This document shows positions 1 through 9,620 of a stretch of 64,000 nt of DNA, piece by piece (position 1 is the stretch's first letter; each line of letters starts with the position of its first letter). Made by a program: the position numbers and the translations under genes. The notes under the pieces were generated by a model. That model ran no database searches, was not told where the DNA came from, and was given only the letters and a program-made list of their open reading frames with translations. This stretch comes from Undibacterium sp. KW1. GTDB taxonomy: Bacteria > Pseudomonadota > Gammaproteobacteria > Burkholderiales > Burkholderiaceae_D. The stretch is from positions 3,968,001-4,032,000 of the forward strand of contig NZ_AP018439.1 of the NCBI RefSeq assembly GCF_009937955.1. The letters run 5' to 3'.

Positions 1-987
1 ACTGAGGTCAGCAAAGGCAGCCATCAGCATTTCCATGAAAGCGGCATCGCTCCTGACTTCAACCATAGGGATGATGGAACCCAGATCAACAAAGCCACCA
101 TCGATGACGGCGTTTTGCATTTCCAGGCAATGGCCTATGCCTATGTGTTCTGTGCGTCCAGGCAAGAAACCCAGGGCCAGCATGCGGGCAACCAGGTCTA
201 TCCAGCGATCGACCACCTGTTCCGGCGTCAGTCCATAGCCTGCAGTCAGGCTGCTCAGTCTTTGCAGCCAGGGCGTATTACCAAGCTTTTTCAATTCCAC
301 AGGCAAATGCGCAACGCGTAAAGGCAGGCTGGGGTAGTGATAGATGATCGCCGCCACCCCATCTGCGGATGAAGTTTCGACTATGCGCATGGCCCGTTCT
401 GACAACAGGCTACGCAAGGCAGCGAGATGACTGTCGCGTGCGGATGCGGGCCACTGTATTACCAGCAAGGGTGTAGGTATGCTGGCAAGATTTCCAAAAC
501 GTTTTAAATGCGCCTGCTGCAACATGCAGGCTGCCTTCGCATCTTCCACTGCTTCATAGGCGCTGATGGCCAGCGGGATTTTTTGTTCAACCAGGGCAAA
601 ATGCTCAGTCGCAGAAAATAGCGACTTACCGCGTACGGGATAATCAATACGGAATTGCGCCAATACCGCCAGGTGCTGGTCAAGGTCATGTGCATACACT
701 TCCGTCCCCTTGTGCGCCAGCACACCAGCCCCAGTGTCCTGGTAAAAAGCCCGCAAGTGGCGATAAGGCCGCTGATATGCGCCAGACTGAAAGGGATTGA
801 TACCATGGGCACAAGGCAGTTCCTGGCGCAGTGCTGCCAACCGCATATCAAGATCGGGTAAAATCACTGACAGGGCTGCATGCAGATCAGCCGCTACTGT
901 TGTCACATCCCACAAAACCCGTCCTACTTTGTGGGCAGTAATACTTGCTTGCTCTGTCATCGCATCTTTCATGATGATGTTAATCAT
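1..987 (-). CDS. Unrecognised protein of the PKS-NRPS operon, C-terminus outside window
   Basis: An open frame of about 329 codons runs from an ATG at 987 to the window edge without a stop. Its ATG overlaps the TGA of the preceding NRPS gene (ATGA), so the two are translationally coupled. The frame has the same codon style as its neighbours. I do not recognise the family. Visible landmarks are an early segment GVLAHKGTEVYAHD, a segment RGKSLFSATEHF, and near the end HIGIGHCLEMQNAVIDGG followed by FVDLGS. The H...QN...ID..FVD pattern is loosely like the catalytic loop of protein-kinase-like or SelO-like nucleotidyl/phosphotransferase folds; that is a weak resemblance, not an assignment. Two in-frame ATGs at codons 6 and 10 are alternative starts. 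It is probably a tailoring or accessory function of the cluster. Confidence 0.75.
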   Translation of the reverse strand, partial: MINIIMKDAMTEQASITAHKVGRVLWDVTTVAADLHAALSVILPDLDMRLAALRQELPCAHGINPFQSGAYQRPYRHLRAFYQDTGAGVLAHKGTEVYAHDLDQHLAVLAQFRIDYPVRGKSLFSATEHFALVEQKIPLAISAYEAVEDAKAACMLQQAHLKRFGNLASIPTPLLVIQWPASARDSHLAALRSLLSERAMRIVETSSADGVAAIIYHYPSLPLRVAHLPVELKKLGNTPWLQRLSSLTAGYGLTPEQVVDRWIDLVARMLALGFLPGRTEHIGIGHCLEMQNAVIDGGFVDLGSIIPMVEVRSDAAFMEMLMAAFADLS

Positions 988-3900
988 AGTATTACCCCTG
1001 GCTTGCGCAATTCCTTGAGTCTTTGCAAGCCACTCTTGCGCAAATCACGTTTTGCCGCTTCCTGGCGTTCTGTACCATCGAGTGACAACATGCTGGCCAG
1101 ACTGGCATAGCTGATGCTTGCGTCAGCGGCGACCTGGCCCAGCACGGCGATAAATTCTCGTTGTATGCTTTGCGCAGTTGCTACGGTAAATAGTTCGGTA
1201 CTGAATTCCAGTGTGGCACGCAATTGTGGCTCATCAATGACAGTCAGCAGCAAATCGTATTTTGCGGTATCGGTATGCAAATCGACTGCCTGTATCTGGA
1301 AGTGCTTATTATCCAGTTCCGCCAGCGGTGCATTTTGCAGGACAAACTTGTGCTGGAACAGCGGCATGCCACCGGCATCCCGTGGCGGGTTCAGTTCTTG
1401 CACCAGCAAGTCAAATGGCAGGTGCTGGTTGAAATACGCTTGCAAGCTGGTTTGTCTGACCTTGCCCAGCATGTCGGCAAAGCTGTTGCAATCAGAAAAA
1501 TTACTGCGCAAGACCAGTTGATTGACGAAGAAACCCTGAATTTTTTCAGCCAGCGGATGATCCCTGCCAGCGATATCACTGCCAACAACGATATCTTCCT
1601 GGCCAGACCTGTGACGCAGGACGACATGAAAAGCCGTCAACAAGAGCATGAACAGGGTAGTTGAATGCTGACGTGCGACACGGCGCAAATCATCGGACAG
1701 TTTGGCATCAAGCCAGAAGCTGATGCGTGTACCAGCATGGCTGCTGTTTACAGGACGCGGGAAATCGGTCGGCAAATTCAGGCGTGGCAAGGCAGCCAGT
1801 TGCTGTTTCCAGTACTGCATTTCCTTATCCAGATATTGTTCCTGCACCTGCTGTTCCCACCAGTGGCTGAAGTCTGCATATTGCAATGCAGGTTCTGTAA
1901 ATGCCTGGATGCGGTTCACTTCAGCGGCATAGGCCTGCAAGAGTTCTTGCGCAAACAGGGCAATCGCCCAGCCATCGGTGGCGATATGGTGTATCAGTAT
2001 CAGCACATAGGCTTGCTGGTCGCCATTGAGCAAGAGGCTCAGGCGTACCGGCCTTTCATTTTCCAGATCCAAGGCCTGGCTGGCCAGTTGTTTGAGCCTG
2101 GCATTGGCCTGCGTTTCATCCAGATTTTCTTTAACTATATCTTCGACATGAATTGCCAGGCTAGCCTCATCAGTCACAGCCTGCATGACAGCGCCCTGCC
2201 CTTGCTTTTGTATACGCAGGTTGAGTATTTCATGACGCGCCACCACTTGCTGTACCGCGCGCTGGAAAGCAGCCTGGTCCAGATTGCCATCCAGCCGTGC
2301 TGCCAGTGCGACATTGTAGTTGGCGCTGGCTGGTTCCATCTTGTGCAAAAACCACAGGCGCGATTGCGCACGTGACAAAGGCAAACCCTGAGTGCGATTC
2401 AATGTGGGCAAAGTCACCGCCTGTGCTTGCGCATGACCGCTCAATAATTCGCGCACTGCTGCTGCCAGAGTTTGCAATGTCGTATATTCAAATATCAGGC
2501 GCAAAGGCAGGTCCACCGCGAAGGCTGCCCGCAGTCTTGCCATGACGGCAGTGGCCCGCAATGAATGTCCACCCAGGGCAAAGAAATCATCCGTGCCATG
2601 CACGCCTGGCACGGACAATACTTCTGACCAGGCTGCAGCGATGATGTCTTGCACAGCATCAGCGCCTGCCTGCTGCGCTGCATGTGCATTGCGCTCAGGC
2701 AGTGGCAGGTTTTTCCTGTCCACCTTGCCGTTGACAGACACTGGCACACTATCAAGCTGCAAAAAGTGCGAGGGCAACATGCTGGCTGGCAGTTGCGCTT
2801 GCAGATGCAGGCGTAATTCCTCAGCCCCCAGGTTCTGGCCAGGATGCAGGACGTAGTAGGCAATCAATTCCTTATCGGATTTGCCCGAGGCCGGGCCAGC
2901 TTCATTGTGGTCATGCACTATGCAGATCGCATCACGTATCGCTGCATGCCTGCTCATGGCGATTTCTATTTCACCCAGCTCTATGCGAAAACCGCGTATC
3001 TTGACCTGGTTATCAAGCCGGCCCAGGAATTCCATGACGCCATCAGGATAAAACCGCGCACGGTCACCGGTCTTGTACATACGTGCATCTTTTTGATCTG
3101 GCCTGGCATGGGGATCATGCAGGAAGCGTTCTGCCGTCAACTCAGGCTGGCCAACATAGCCTTCGGCCAGGCAATCACCGCCTATATACAAGTCGCCGGG
3201 CAGGCCCACAGGCAATGGCTGCAAGTCTGCATCAAGTATGTAGTAGCGGGCATTTTGTATCGGTCTGCCATAAGGAACGCTGACCCAGTCTGGCTGTAGC
3301 TCTCCAACGATATGGTAATTCGACCAGATGGTTGCCTCAGTCGCACCACCGAGGGCAACGACGCAGACACCGGGGAAAGCGGCTTTCATACGGTCTGGCA
3401 GGGCCAGCGGTATCCAGTCGCCACTGAGGAAAATCAGGCGCAACCTGGAAGTCGCTGAGCGCTGCGGCAATAATGATTCCAGTTGCCACAAGGCTGCCGG
3501 GGCTGAATCCCAGAAGCTGATATTTTCTGATTCTATTATTTTCAGCAAACGTTCAGGGTCTGCAATCTCGGCCTCACTAGCTATCCTGACGACAGCACCT
3601 GCGGCCAATATGCCAAAGATGTCATACACCGACAAATCAAATGCGGGTGAAGTGACGAACAAGAGCTTGTCTTGTGCGCCTATGTCAAATGTGTGGTTCA
3701 CCCACTCTATGAGATTGATGGCTTTTTGATGCAAGACCAGTACGCCCTTGGGCTTGCCGGTGGAACCAGACGTAAAGATCACATAAGCCGGGTCTTGCGG
3801 ACGGGCCTGATTTTGCAAGGCTGCGATTGGCAGAGTCGTTGTCTGGTCAACACAGACGACCTGTAATTGCCGCTCGTTTGCCAGAGCCTGCGTGCTGTCT

Positions 3901-5615
3901 ATCAGACTGCTGACCGTCAATATGCTGCGTACTGGCAAGCTGTCAAAAATCGCCATGACGCGGGCGGCAGGCAGTTGCGGTTCAATAGGCACATAATGGT
4001 GGCCGCTGGCGACTACGGCCAGCAGGGCAATGAGCATTTCGCGGTCACGCGTGAGCCTGACGGCGACTGGTGAATTTGCGCTCAATCCCAGGGCATTGAT
4101 GGCATGCACCACCTGACTGACCCTGTCTTGCAAACTCGCATAGCTCATGCTTCCTTGCGCGTCGATGAGGGCTGTTGCACCCGGCGTGCGTGCTGCCTGG
4201 TCTATGAAAATACTCGCCAGCGTGGCCGTAGTGTCATATGCGCAGGCAGTGTCATTCCATTGCTGTAATTGCAGTTCACGCTGCTCTACCGTCAGCAAAT
4301 GCACATCCCTCACCGGCTGCTCGCTATTCGCATGTGCCAGTTGCTGCAACAAGAAGCGATATTGATCTAGCATGGCTTGCGCTGTTGCAGGTTCTATACG
4401 CGCAGTATCTACCAGCAAGCGTAAGTGCAGGCCATCATCTTTGGGCTCGACAATCAGGGTCAGTGGATAATTCGATTCTTCCTGCAAATGGTAATCAATA
4501 ATGCTGGCATTACCTAGTTGATTACCCTGCACTGCCAGCGGGTAATTTTCATAGACGACGATAGTGTCAAACAATGCCTGGCACGATGGTAGTTCACTCC
4601 ATTCGGCAATGCGGCTAAGGCTGCTGTGTTCATGTTCACGCGATGCGGCCAGGTGCCTGTGCACATCAGTCAGCAGACTGGCAATGCTGTGGTCTGCGCC
4701 ATGTTTGATGCGTAGCGGAATGGTATTGATGAACAGGCCTACCATCTGCTCTACCCCATCCAGTTCAGCAGGGCGGCCAGAAGTGGTGACACCAAACAGC
4801 ACATCCTTGCTGTCTGCATATCTGGACAAAAGCAAACCCCAGCAAGCCATAATGGCGCTGACAGTGGTCACTCCGGTTTTTTGCGACAGGGTTGATAATG
4901 CACTAAAGTCATCAGCAACCAGCAGGCTTTCAAAAGCCAGGACTTTTGCAACGGTTCCGGTACTGCGTTTCAGCACTGGCAAACTGGTCGCTTGCTCTAA
5001 GCCATGCAGGGCATGACGCCAGTAATCTTCCGCCGCCAGGTTATCGCGTTTGCCCAGCCATTGCAAAAACTCTGTATACGGGCGTTCGGCTGACAGGTTG
5101 ACAGGCTTGCCCTGCAATAAATCAGCATACACTTGCGCTACTGAAGCCAACACCAGGCCAGATGCCCAGCCATCGAGTATCAGGTGATGATGACTCCAGA
5201 CCATCTCCCATTCGTGTTCAGCCCAGCGTAGGATGTTGACGCGCATCAGCGGCGCGCTATCCAGTGCAAAGCCTTGCTGACTGTCTGCCTGCAAGAATTG
5301 CTGGCGCAAGGCATCATGTTCTTGCTTTGGTGAATGCCTGTAATCGACGACTTTGAATGGCAGGACGATTGCAGCCTGCAATTGCTGGCGAGGCTGGTCT
5401 CCCGTCCACAGGAAGCGCATGCGCAAGGCGCAGTGATGGGCGATGACAGTTTCCCAGGCTTGCTGCAATTTTGCTGTATCCAGCTCACCTTGCAGGCGTA
5501 CCTGCAATTGCTGGAAATAAGCAGCACTGGCTGGTTCACGCAAATGGTGAAACAGCATGCCTTGTTGCATGGCCGTCAGGGGAAAAACCATTTCCATATT
5601 TGTTCCAGCCCTCAT
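984..5615 (-). CDS. NRPS, domains C-A-PCP-C
   Basis: Nonribosomal peptide synthetase of about 1543 residues. C domain at about 10-440 with HHLILDG near 144-150; A domain at about 465-970 with core A3 IFTSGSTGKPKG near 614; PCP with GGHSL, phosphopantetheine Ser near 1019; and a second C domain at about 1078-1510 with intact HHIATDG near 1210. No thioesterase or second A domain follows, so the last C domain has no partner in cis. The binding-pocket residues I read in GrsA numbering are D L Y D F S L I W plus the invariant K. This is closest to the Cys/Gly-type pockets (Cys is usually DLYNLSLIWK), but Asp at position 278 is unusual, so the substrate is uncertain. The start is uncertain: TTG at 5618, ATG at 5615, or ATG at 5597 preceded by GGCTGGA. 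The first C domain should accept the chain from the epimerising module encoded upstream. Confidence 0.93.
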   Translation of the reverse strand: MRAGTNMEMVFPLTAMQQGMLFHHLREPASAAYFQQLQVRLQGELDTAKLQQAWETVIAHHCALRMRFLWTGDQPRQQLQAAIVLPFKVVDYRHSPKQEHDALRQQFLQADSQQGFALDSAPLMRVNILRWAEHEWEMVWSHHHLILDGWASGLVLASVAQVYADLLQGKPVNLSAERPYTEFLQWLGKRDNLAAEDYWRHALHGLEQATSLPVLKRSTGTVAKVLAFESLLVADDFSALSTLSQKTGVTTVSAIMACWGLLLSRYADSKDVLFGVTTSGRPAELDGVEQMVGLFINTIPLRIKHGADHSIASLLTDVHRHLAASREHEHSSLSRIAEWSELPSCQALFDTIVVYENYPLAVQGNQLGNASIIDYHLQEESNYPLTLIVEPKDDGLHLRLLVDTARIEPATAQAMLDQYRFLLQQLAHANSEQPVRDVHLLTVEQRELQLQQWNDTACAYDTTATLASIFIDQAARTPGATALIDAQGSMSYASLQDRVSQVVHAINALGLSANSPVAVRLTRDREMLIALLAVVASGHHYVPIEPQLPAARVMAIFDSLPVRSILTVSSLIDSTQALANERQLQVVCVDQTTTLPIAALQNQARPQDPAYVIFTSGSTGKPKGVLVLHQKAINLIEWVNHTFDIGAQDKLLFVTSPAFDLSVYDIFGILAAGAVVRIASEAEIADPERLLKIIESENISFWDSAPAALWQLESLLPQRSATSRLRLIFLSGDWIPLALPDRMKAAFPGVCVVALGGATEATIWSNYHIVGELQPDWVSVPYGRPIQNARYYILDADLQPLPVGLPGDLYIGGDCLAEGYVGQPELTAERFLHDPHARPDQKDARMYKTGDRARFYPDGVMEFLGRLDNQVKIRGFRIELGEIEIAMSRHAAIRDAICIVHDHNEAGPASGKSDKELIAYYVLHPGQNLGAEELRLHLQAQLPASMLPSHFLQLDSVPVSVNGKVDRKNLPLPERNAHAAQQAGADAVQDIIAAAWSEVLSVPGVHGTDDFFALGGHSLRATAVMARLRAAFAVDLPLRLIFEYTTLQTLAAAVRELLSGHAQAQAVTLPTLNRTQGLPLSRAQSRLWFLHKMEPASANYNVALAARLDGNLDQAAFQRAVQQVVARHEILNLRIQKQGQGAVMQAVTDEASLAIHVEDIVKENLDETQANARLKQLASQALDLENERPVRLSLLLNGDQQAYVLILIHHIATDGWAIALFAQELLQAYAAEVNRIQAFTEPALQYADFSHWWEQQVQEQYLDKEMQYWKQQLAALPRLNLPTDFPRPVNSSHAGTRISFWLDAKLSDDLRRVARQHSTTLFMLLLTAFHVVLRHRSGQEDIVVGSDIAGRDHPLAEKIQGFFVNQLVLRSNFSDCNSFADMLGKVRQTSLQAYFNQHLPFDLLVQELNPPRDAGGMPLFQHKFVLQNAPLAELDNKHFQIQAVDLHTDTAKYDLLLTVIDEPQLRATLEFSTELFTVATAQSIQREFIAVLGQVAADASISYASLASMLSLDGTERQEAAKRDLRKSGLQRLKELRKPGVIL

Positions 5616-5668
5616 CAATGTTTATGTAATCAATGTTTATTTAGCAAAAACAAGTTTTTCATTCCTAT

Positions 5669-8600
5669 CTACAGACCTAGCATGGGCAAGAGTATCTGCC
5701 GCCCCAGGCCATGCAAGCGTTCGACTTCCTTCAATTCCTGATCCAGGGCTGCTACTACCGCATTGACTCTTGGTGTCTCCATCATCGACATATGGTCGCC
5801 GACAATATCTCGCACTTTGACAAAGCAGAGCTTGTCCCAGCCCAGGTGTTTTTCTTCAGAGTTGTAATGCACTGCCGCTTCACGTATCGCCTCCGGCAAA
5901 GCCTGTGTGGCTTTCATGAGCAGGGTGCGTCGTGGCAGAGGGCCAGCGGCATAGCGGCCTATCACTGTCACATTTTTTTCAAACACATGGAACAAACGCG
6001 CGATTTCTTTTTCATCGGCATGCGGTGGCACATAATCAGCTTCGCGCGCCAGTTCCAGCAGGCGCTGCAAGGCAGTATCAAAAGGAAGACCAGATAAATC
6101 TGGGCAGGCGATGTCTGCCTTGTGCGCGATCAGGCGCGAGATGGAGCGCAATAAACGTTCACGCGGCGGCGCAGATTCCGCCAGTGGCGCAATCTGGCTG
6201 TCTATCAGGCACAGGAAGGCAATTTCATAACCGCGCGCCAGGGCCTGTCTTGCCATTTCATAAGCGATGATGCCACCCGAGGACCAGCCTGCCAGCAAAT
6301 AGCGCTGATCCTTGACCAGCGGGGCAATCTTGTCCAGATACAGGCTGGCCAGTTCTTCCACGCTTGTATAAGTTGCTACCCCCATGAGGCCAGGGTCTTG
6401 CAGGGCGATCACTGGCCGGTCTGTCGTCAAACCACTGGCGAGGTCGCGATAACACAAGACACTGCCGCCGGTAGGGTGTACCAGTACGATGGGCGTGTGC
6501 TGGGGATTGCCTGCACGTATGGGTATCACGACAGGATCAAGTTGCAGGCTCTCATTGCGCAAGAGTTCTGCCTGGGCAGCAATGGTGGGTGCAGAAAAAA
6601 GCGAAGTCAGCGGCAGTCTGTGGGCAAATTCTTTTTCTATCTCGGCCATCAGACGCACGGCCAGCAGGGAATGCCCACCGAGATCAAAGAAATTGCTGGT
6701 AATGCCGACCTGGGATACATGCAAGACGCTTTCCCAGATACGTTCCAGGCGCATTTCCAGTGTATCGCGCGGTGCCTGTGAGATGGCGGTATTCGATGGC
6801 CGCAGCTTCAGCAAGGCCTTGTTATCGACCTTGCCGTTGGGCATGAAGGGGAAGGCATCAATCGGTATCAGCCAGTTTGGCAGCATATAGTCAGGCAGAG
6901 CAGCGGCCAATTTCTCCTTGATGCTGGCGACTGTCACACTGGCTCCTGGCTTGAGCGTATAGAAGCATAGTAACTGGTCTATGTTTGCGGCATCCCTATC
7001 GACTACCACAGCAGCCATCAGCACCTCAGACTGTGCGGCAACAATGGTTTCTATCTCGCCCAGTTCTATGCGGTAACCGCGCAGCTTGACTTGCCGGTCT
7101 GCACGGCCAAAACAATCAAGTTTGCCGTCCATGCGCCAGGCACCAAGGTCGCCGGTGCGGCACATGCGTTCGCCATGCACGAATGGATCGCTGACGAAAC
7201 GCTCTGCTGTCAAGGCTTCACGCAGGTAGTAGCCTTGCGCCAGACTGGCACCTGCCACATGCAGCTCACCGCGCACACCAATTGGTTGTACTTGCAAGTA
7301 TTCATCGAGGACATAGATGTGGGTATTGTCTATGGGCTTGCCGATGGCAACCACCACGTCATCCATGCTGACTTTTTCATAGACGACTTGCACCGTGGCC
7401 TCGGTAGGGCCATACAGGTTGATGCACTCTGCACAAGTTGGTAAAGCCACTAAGACCTGGCGCGCCAGTTCAGCATCCAGCACTTCGCCACCACAACACA
7501 AGCGACGCAGGCGCAGGCATTTGGCAAATTCAGGCTGCCCTACCATCATGCGCAACATGCTGGGCACGAGTTGCAGCACGCTGATATCAAAATCCTGCAG
7601 GGTCTGCAACAAGGCTTCCGGGTCTCTTTCGACGCCAGGGGCAGCCAGCACCAGTCTGGCACCTGCCATCAATGGCGCAAATACTTCCCAGACTGAGGCA
7701 TCGAAGCTGATGGCAGTTTTTTGCAAAACTGCATCGTCTGCATCCAGCGGTAAATCCCTGAGCATCCATTGCATGTGATTGGCCAACGCGCCATGGGTTA
7801 CCGCGACAGCCTTGGGCTGGCCGGTCGACCCCGAGGTATAAATCAGATATGCCAGATCGGTGGTACGCAAGACAGGAAATTGCGGGGCTGCTGCATCTTC
7901 AAGTGCGGGCAATGTATCAACCGTGATCAGCCTTATTTTTTCCAGCAAACCCGCGAAGACAGCCTGCTGTTTGAATTGAGCAGCAATAGCTGCACTGGTC
8001 AGCAATACGCTGACTCCACTATCCTGCAACATGAAGGCAATGCGCTCTTCTGGATAGGCAGTGTCCAGCGGCAAATAAGCCGCACCAGCCACCTGTATCG
8101 CCAGCATACTGGCTATCATATCTACACTGCGGTCCAGCAATACCGCCACGACCCTGGCCTTGGTTTCATCCTGTTGTCTGGCCAGCAATACATGTTGGGC
8201 CAGTTCTGCTATGCGCTGTGAGCAAGTCTGACCACTCAATTGTGTCAGTGGACTTTGTATGAATATTTGTTCGGGGTGCTTTGCCAGGCAAGCAAGAATG
8301 TCCTGCACTGGTGCCTGCCATGGCTCTGCAATCGGCACCAGCGGCCCGGCAAAATCATGCATTATCTGCTGCCGTTCATTGGGGCCTAGCAGTGTCAATT
8401 GATCTATCTGTGTCTCAGGACTGGCGACTATGGATGCCAGCAGGGTCAGCAATTCTTCTTCCAAATTGTGCATGCAGGCAGAGTCGCAGACTGCCATGTC
8501 GTAATCAACATACAGTTGCAACTGGCCTGTTGCATCTGCATAAGCCGACAACACCAGCAAGCAATCATCTGTCCAGGCGAAAGGTGCATCTGCTGTTATC

Positions 8601-9595
8601 AGCTTGCCTGTGCTCGCCTGCTGCCAGCAAAAACCTGCCGCCAGGCCCTGTTTGCTATCCAGCGGTGCGATATAGTCTTGCAGCGCGGAGGCTTCATCAA
8701 TCGCGGTGCTATATGTCTTCAGCAATGACATGAAGCTGGCATGCGGATTAATCACAGTATGCAGCGGGATAAAGCGCGCCATAGGCCCCATGGCCGCCGC
8801 CATTTCTTCATAGGCACGGCCATTGGCCTGATAAGCCACGGCAGGTGACTGCGGATATAATCTGTATAACAATACGGCCCAAGCGAGATAAAGCAAATGT
8901 GCAACTGGCAACTGGTTTTTTTCAGCCAGCGCATTGAGGGTGGCAGACAAATCTGCTGATAATGCCAGAGGCTGACGCTTGACATAGGGTGTAGCCTGGC
9001 GTTGCCTGCGCATGAAAGGCCAGTCTGGCAGATTGCCCGCTACCAAACTGTTAGCTGCGTCCCAGACTGGCAACTGCACATCCTGAGGCTCTGCCAGCAT
9101 ATCGTGCTGCCACTGAGCCAGACTGGTGAAGGGCAGGTCTTCATCCGCAAATTTTATAACATGCTGCGCGGCGCACCATGCTGCATCGGCCAGCTTTTCT
9201 TCCACTTCAGTCAATATCAGCAAAGCCGTCTGCGCATCGGCACACAAGGCAGATAACCCTAGCCGGTAATGACTGTCATTGAGTTTTTGCAGACAGGCGC
9301 GCTGGTTTTCATGGATAGCAGCCAGCTGTGGTGGGGCTATTTGCGTGGACGCTAATGTTTCAGCAGGTGCCTGCACAGGTAACTGCATGCCAGGCAATAC
9401 CCCAAACTCCATGCGCAGGATTTCATGCCTGGCCAGTACATGGTCAAAGGCAAGGCACAATAGTGCTTCATCCACGCCAGCGCAATGAAAGTCAACGCTG
9501 ACCAGATAAGTCTGCTGACCATCTCTTTGCGCCAGTTGCCACAGCCTTTGCTGAACTGGTGACAATGAAAAACCACTTTTCAGTTTGCCGCTCAC
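5669..9595 (-). CDS. NRPS termination module: degenerate C-like domain, A, PCP, TE
   Basis: NRPS of 1308 residues. The N-terminal 430 residues are C-like (opening LSPVQQRLW, later VLARHEILRMEF) but have no HHxxxDG; the equivalent stretch near 113-125 reads LGLSALCADAQT. The A domain (about 440-930) has IYTSGSTGQPKAVAV near 585 and FDASVWEVF near 631. I read its pocket as D A W Q C G L V Q plus K, somewhat like pockets listed for Gln, with low confidence. The PCP has GGHSL (Ser near 976). A type I thioesterase (about 1030-1308) carries GWSSG with nucleophile Ser near 1105. It should release the product by hydrolysis or cyclisation. The start is a GTG with AAGGA about 7 bases upstream, 25 bp after the hydroxylase gene. 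The inactive C-like domain could be an interface-type domain that recruits a hydroxylase, or could be rescued by the free C domain of the next protein. Confidence 0.93.
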   Translation of the reverse strand: MSGKLKSGFSLSPVQQRLWQLAQRDGQQTYLVSVDFHCAGVDEALLCLAFDHVLARHEILRMEFGVLPGMQLPVQAPAETLASTQIAPPQLAAIHENQRACLQKLNDSHYRLGLSALCADAQTALLILTEVEEKLADAAWCAAQHVIKFADEDLPFTSLAQWQHDMLAEPQDVQLPVWDAANSLVAGNLPDWPFMRRQRQATPYVKRQPLALSADLSATLNALAEKNQLPVAHLLYLAWAVLLYRLYPQSPAVAYQANGRAYEEMAAAMGPMARFIPLHTVINPHASFMSLLKTYSTAIDEASALQDYIAPLDSKQGLAAGFCWQQASTGKLITADAPFAWTDDCLLVLSAYADATGQLQLYVDYDMAVCDSACMHNLEEELLTLLASIVASPETQIDQLTLLGPNERQQIMHDFAGPLVPIAEPWQAPVQDILACLAKHPEQIFIQSPLTQLSGQTCSQRIAELAQHVLLARQQDETKARVVAVLLDRSVDMIASMLAIQVAGAAYLPLDTAYPEERIAFMLQDSGVSVLLTSAAIAAQFKQQAVFAGLLEKIRLITVDTLPALEDAAAPQFPVLRTTDLAYLIYTSGSTGQPKAVAVTHGALANHMQWMLRDLPLDADDAVLQKTAISFDASVWEVFAPLMAGARLVLAAPGVERDPEALLQTLQDFDISVLQLVPSMLRMMVGQPEFAKCLRLRRLCCGGEVLDAELARQVLVALPTCAECINLYGPTEATVQVVYEKVSMDDVVVAIGKPIDNTHIYVLDEYLQVQPIGVRGELHVAGASLAQGYYLREALTAERFVSDPFVHGERMCRTGDLGAWRMDGKLDCFGRADRQVKLRGYRIELGEIETIVAAQSEVLMAAVVVDRDAANIDQLLCFYTLKPGASVTVASIKEKLAAALPDYMLPNWLIPIDAFPFMPNGKVDNKALLKLRPSNTAISQAPRDTLEMRLERIWESVLHVSQVGITSNFFDLGGHSLLAVRLMAEIEKEFAHRLPLTSLFSAPTIAAQAELLRNESLQLDPVVIPIRAGNPQHTPIVLVHPTGGSVLCYRDLASGLTTDRPVIALQDPGLMGVATYTSVEELASLYLDKIAPLVKDQRYLLAGWSSGGIIAYEMARQALARGYEIAFLCLIDSQIAPLAESAPPRERLLRSISRLIAHKADIACPDLSGLPFDTALQRLLELAREADYVPPHADEKEIARLFHVFEKNVTVIGRYAAGPLPRRTLLMKATQALPEAIREAAVHYNSEEKHLGWDKLCFVKVRDIVGDHMSMMETPRVNAVVAALDQELKEVERLHGLGRQILLPMLGL

Positions 9596-9620
9596 TTGCG
9601 TGTCCTTGCTCAGTTATTGC

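Noticed and set aside
504..851. Minus-strand open frame of 115 codons
   Set aside because: It is out of frame with the long open frame 1-987 that continues the operon by ATGA overlap, and its composition is that of a shadow frame.
9279..9488. Various plus-strand frames of 60-260 codons opposite the PKS-NRPS genes
   Set aside because: They are antisense to genes with complete domain motifs, are Cys/Ser/Arg-rich and have no family resemblance or ribosome binding site.
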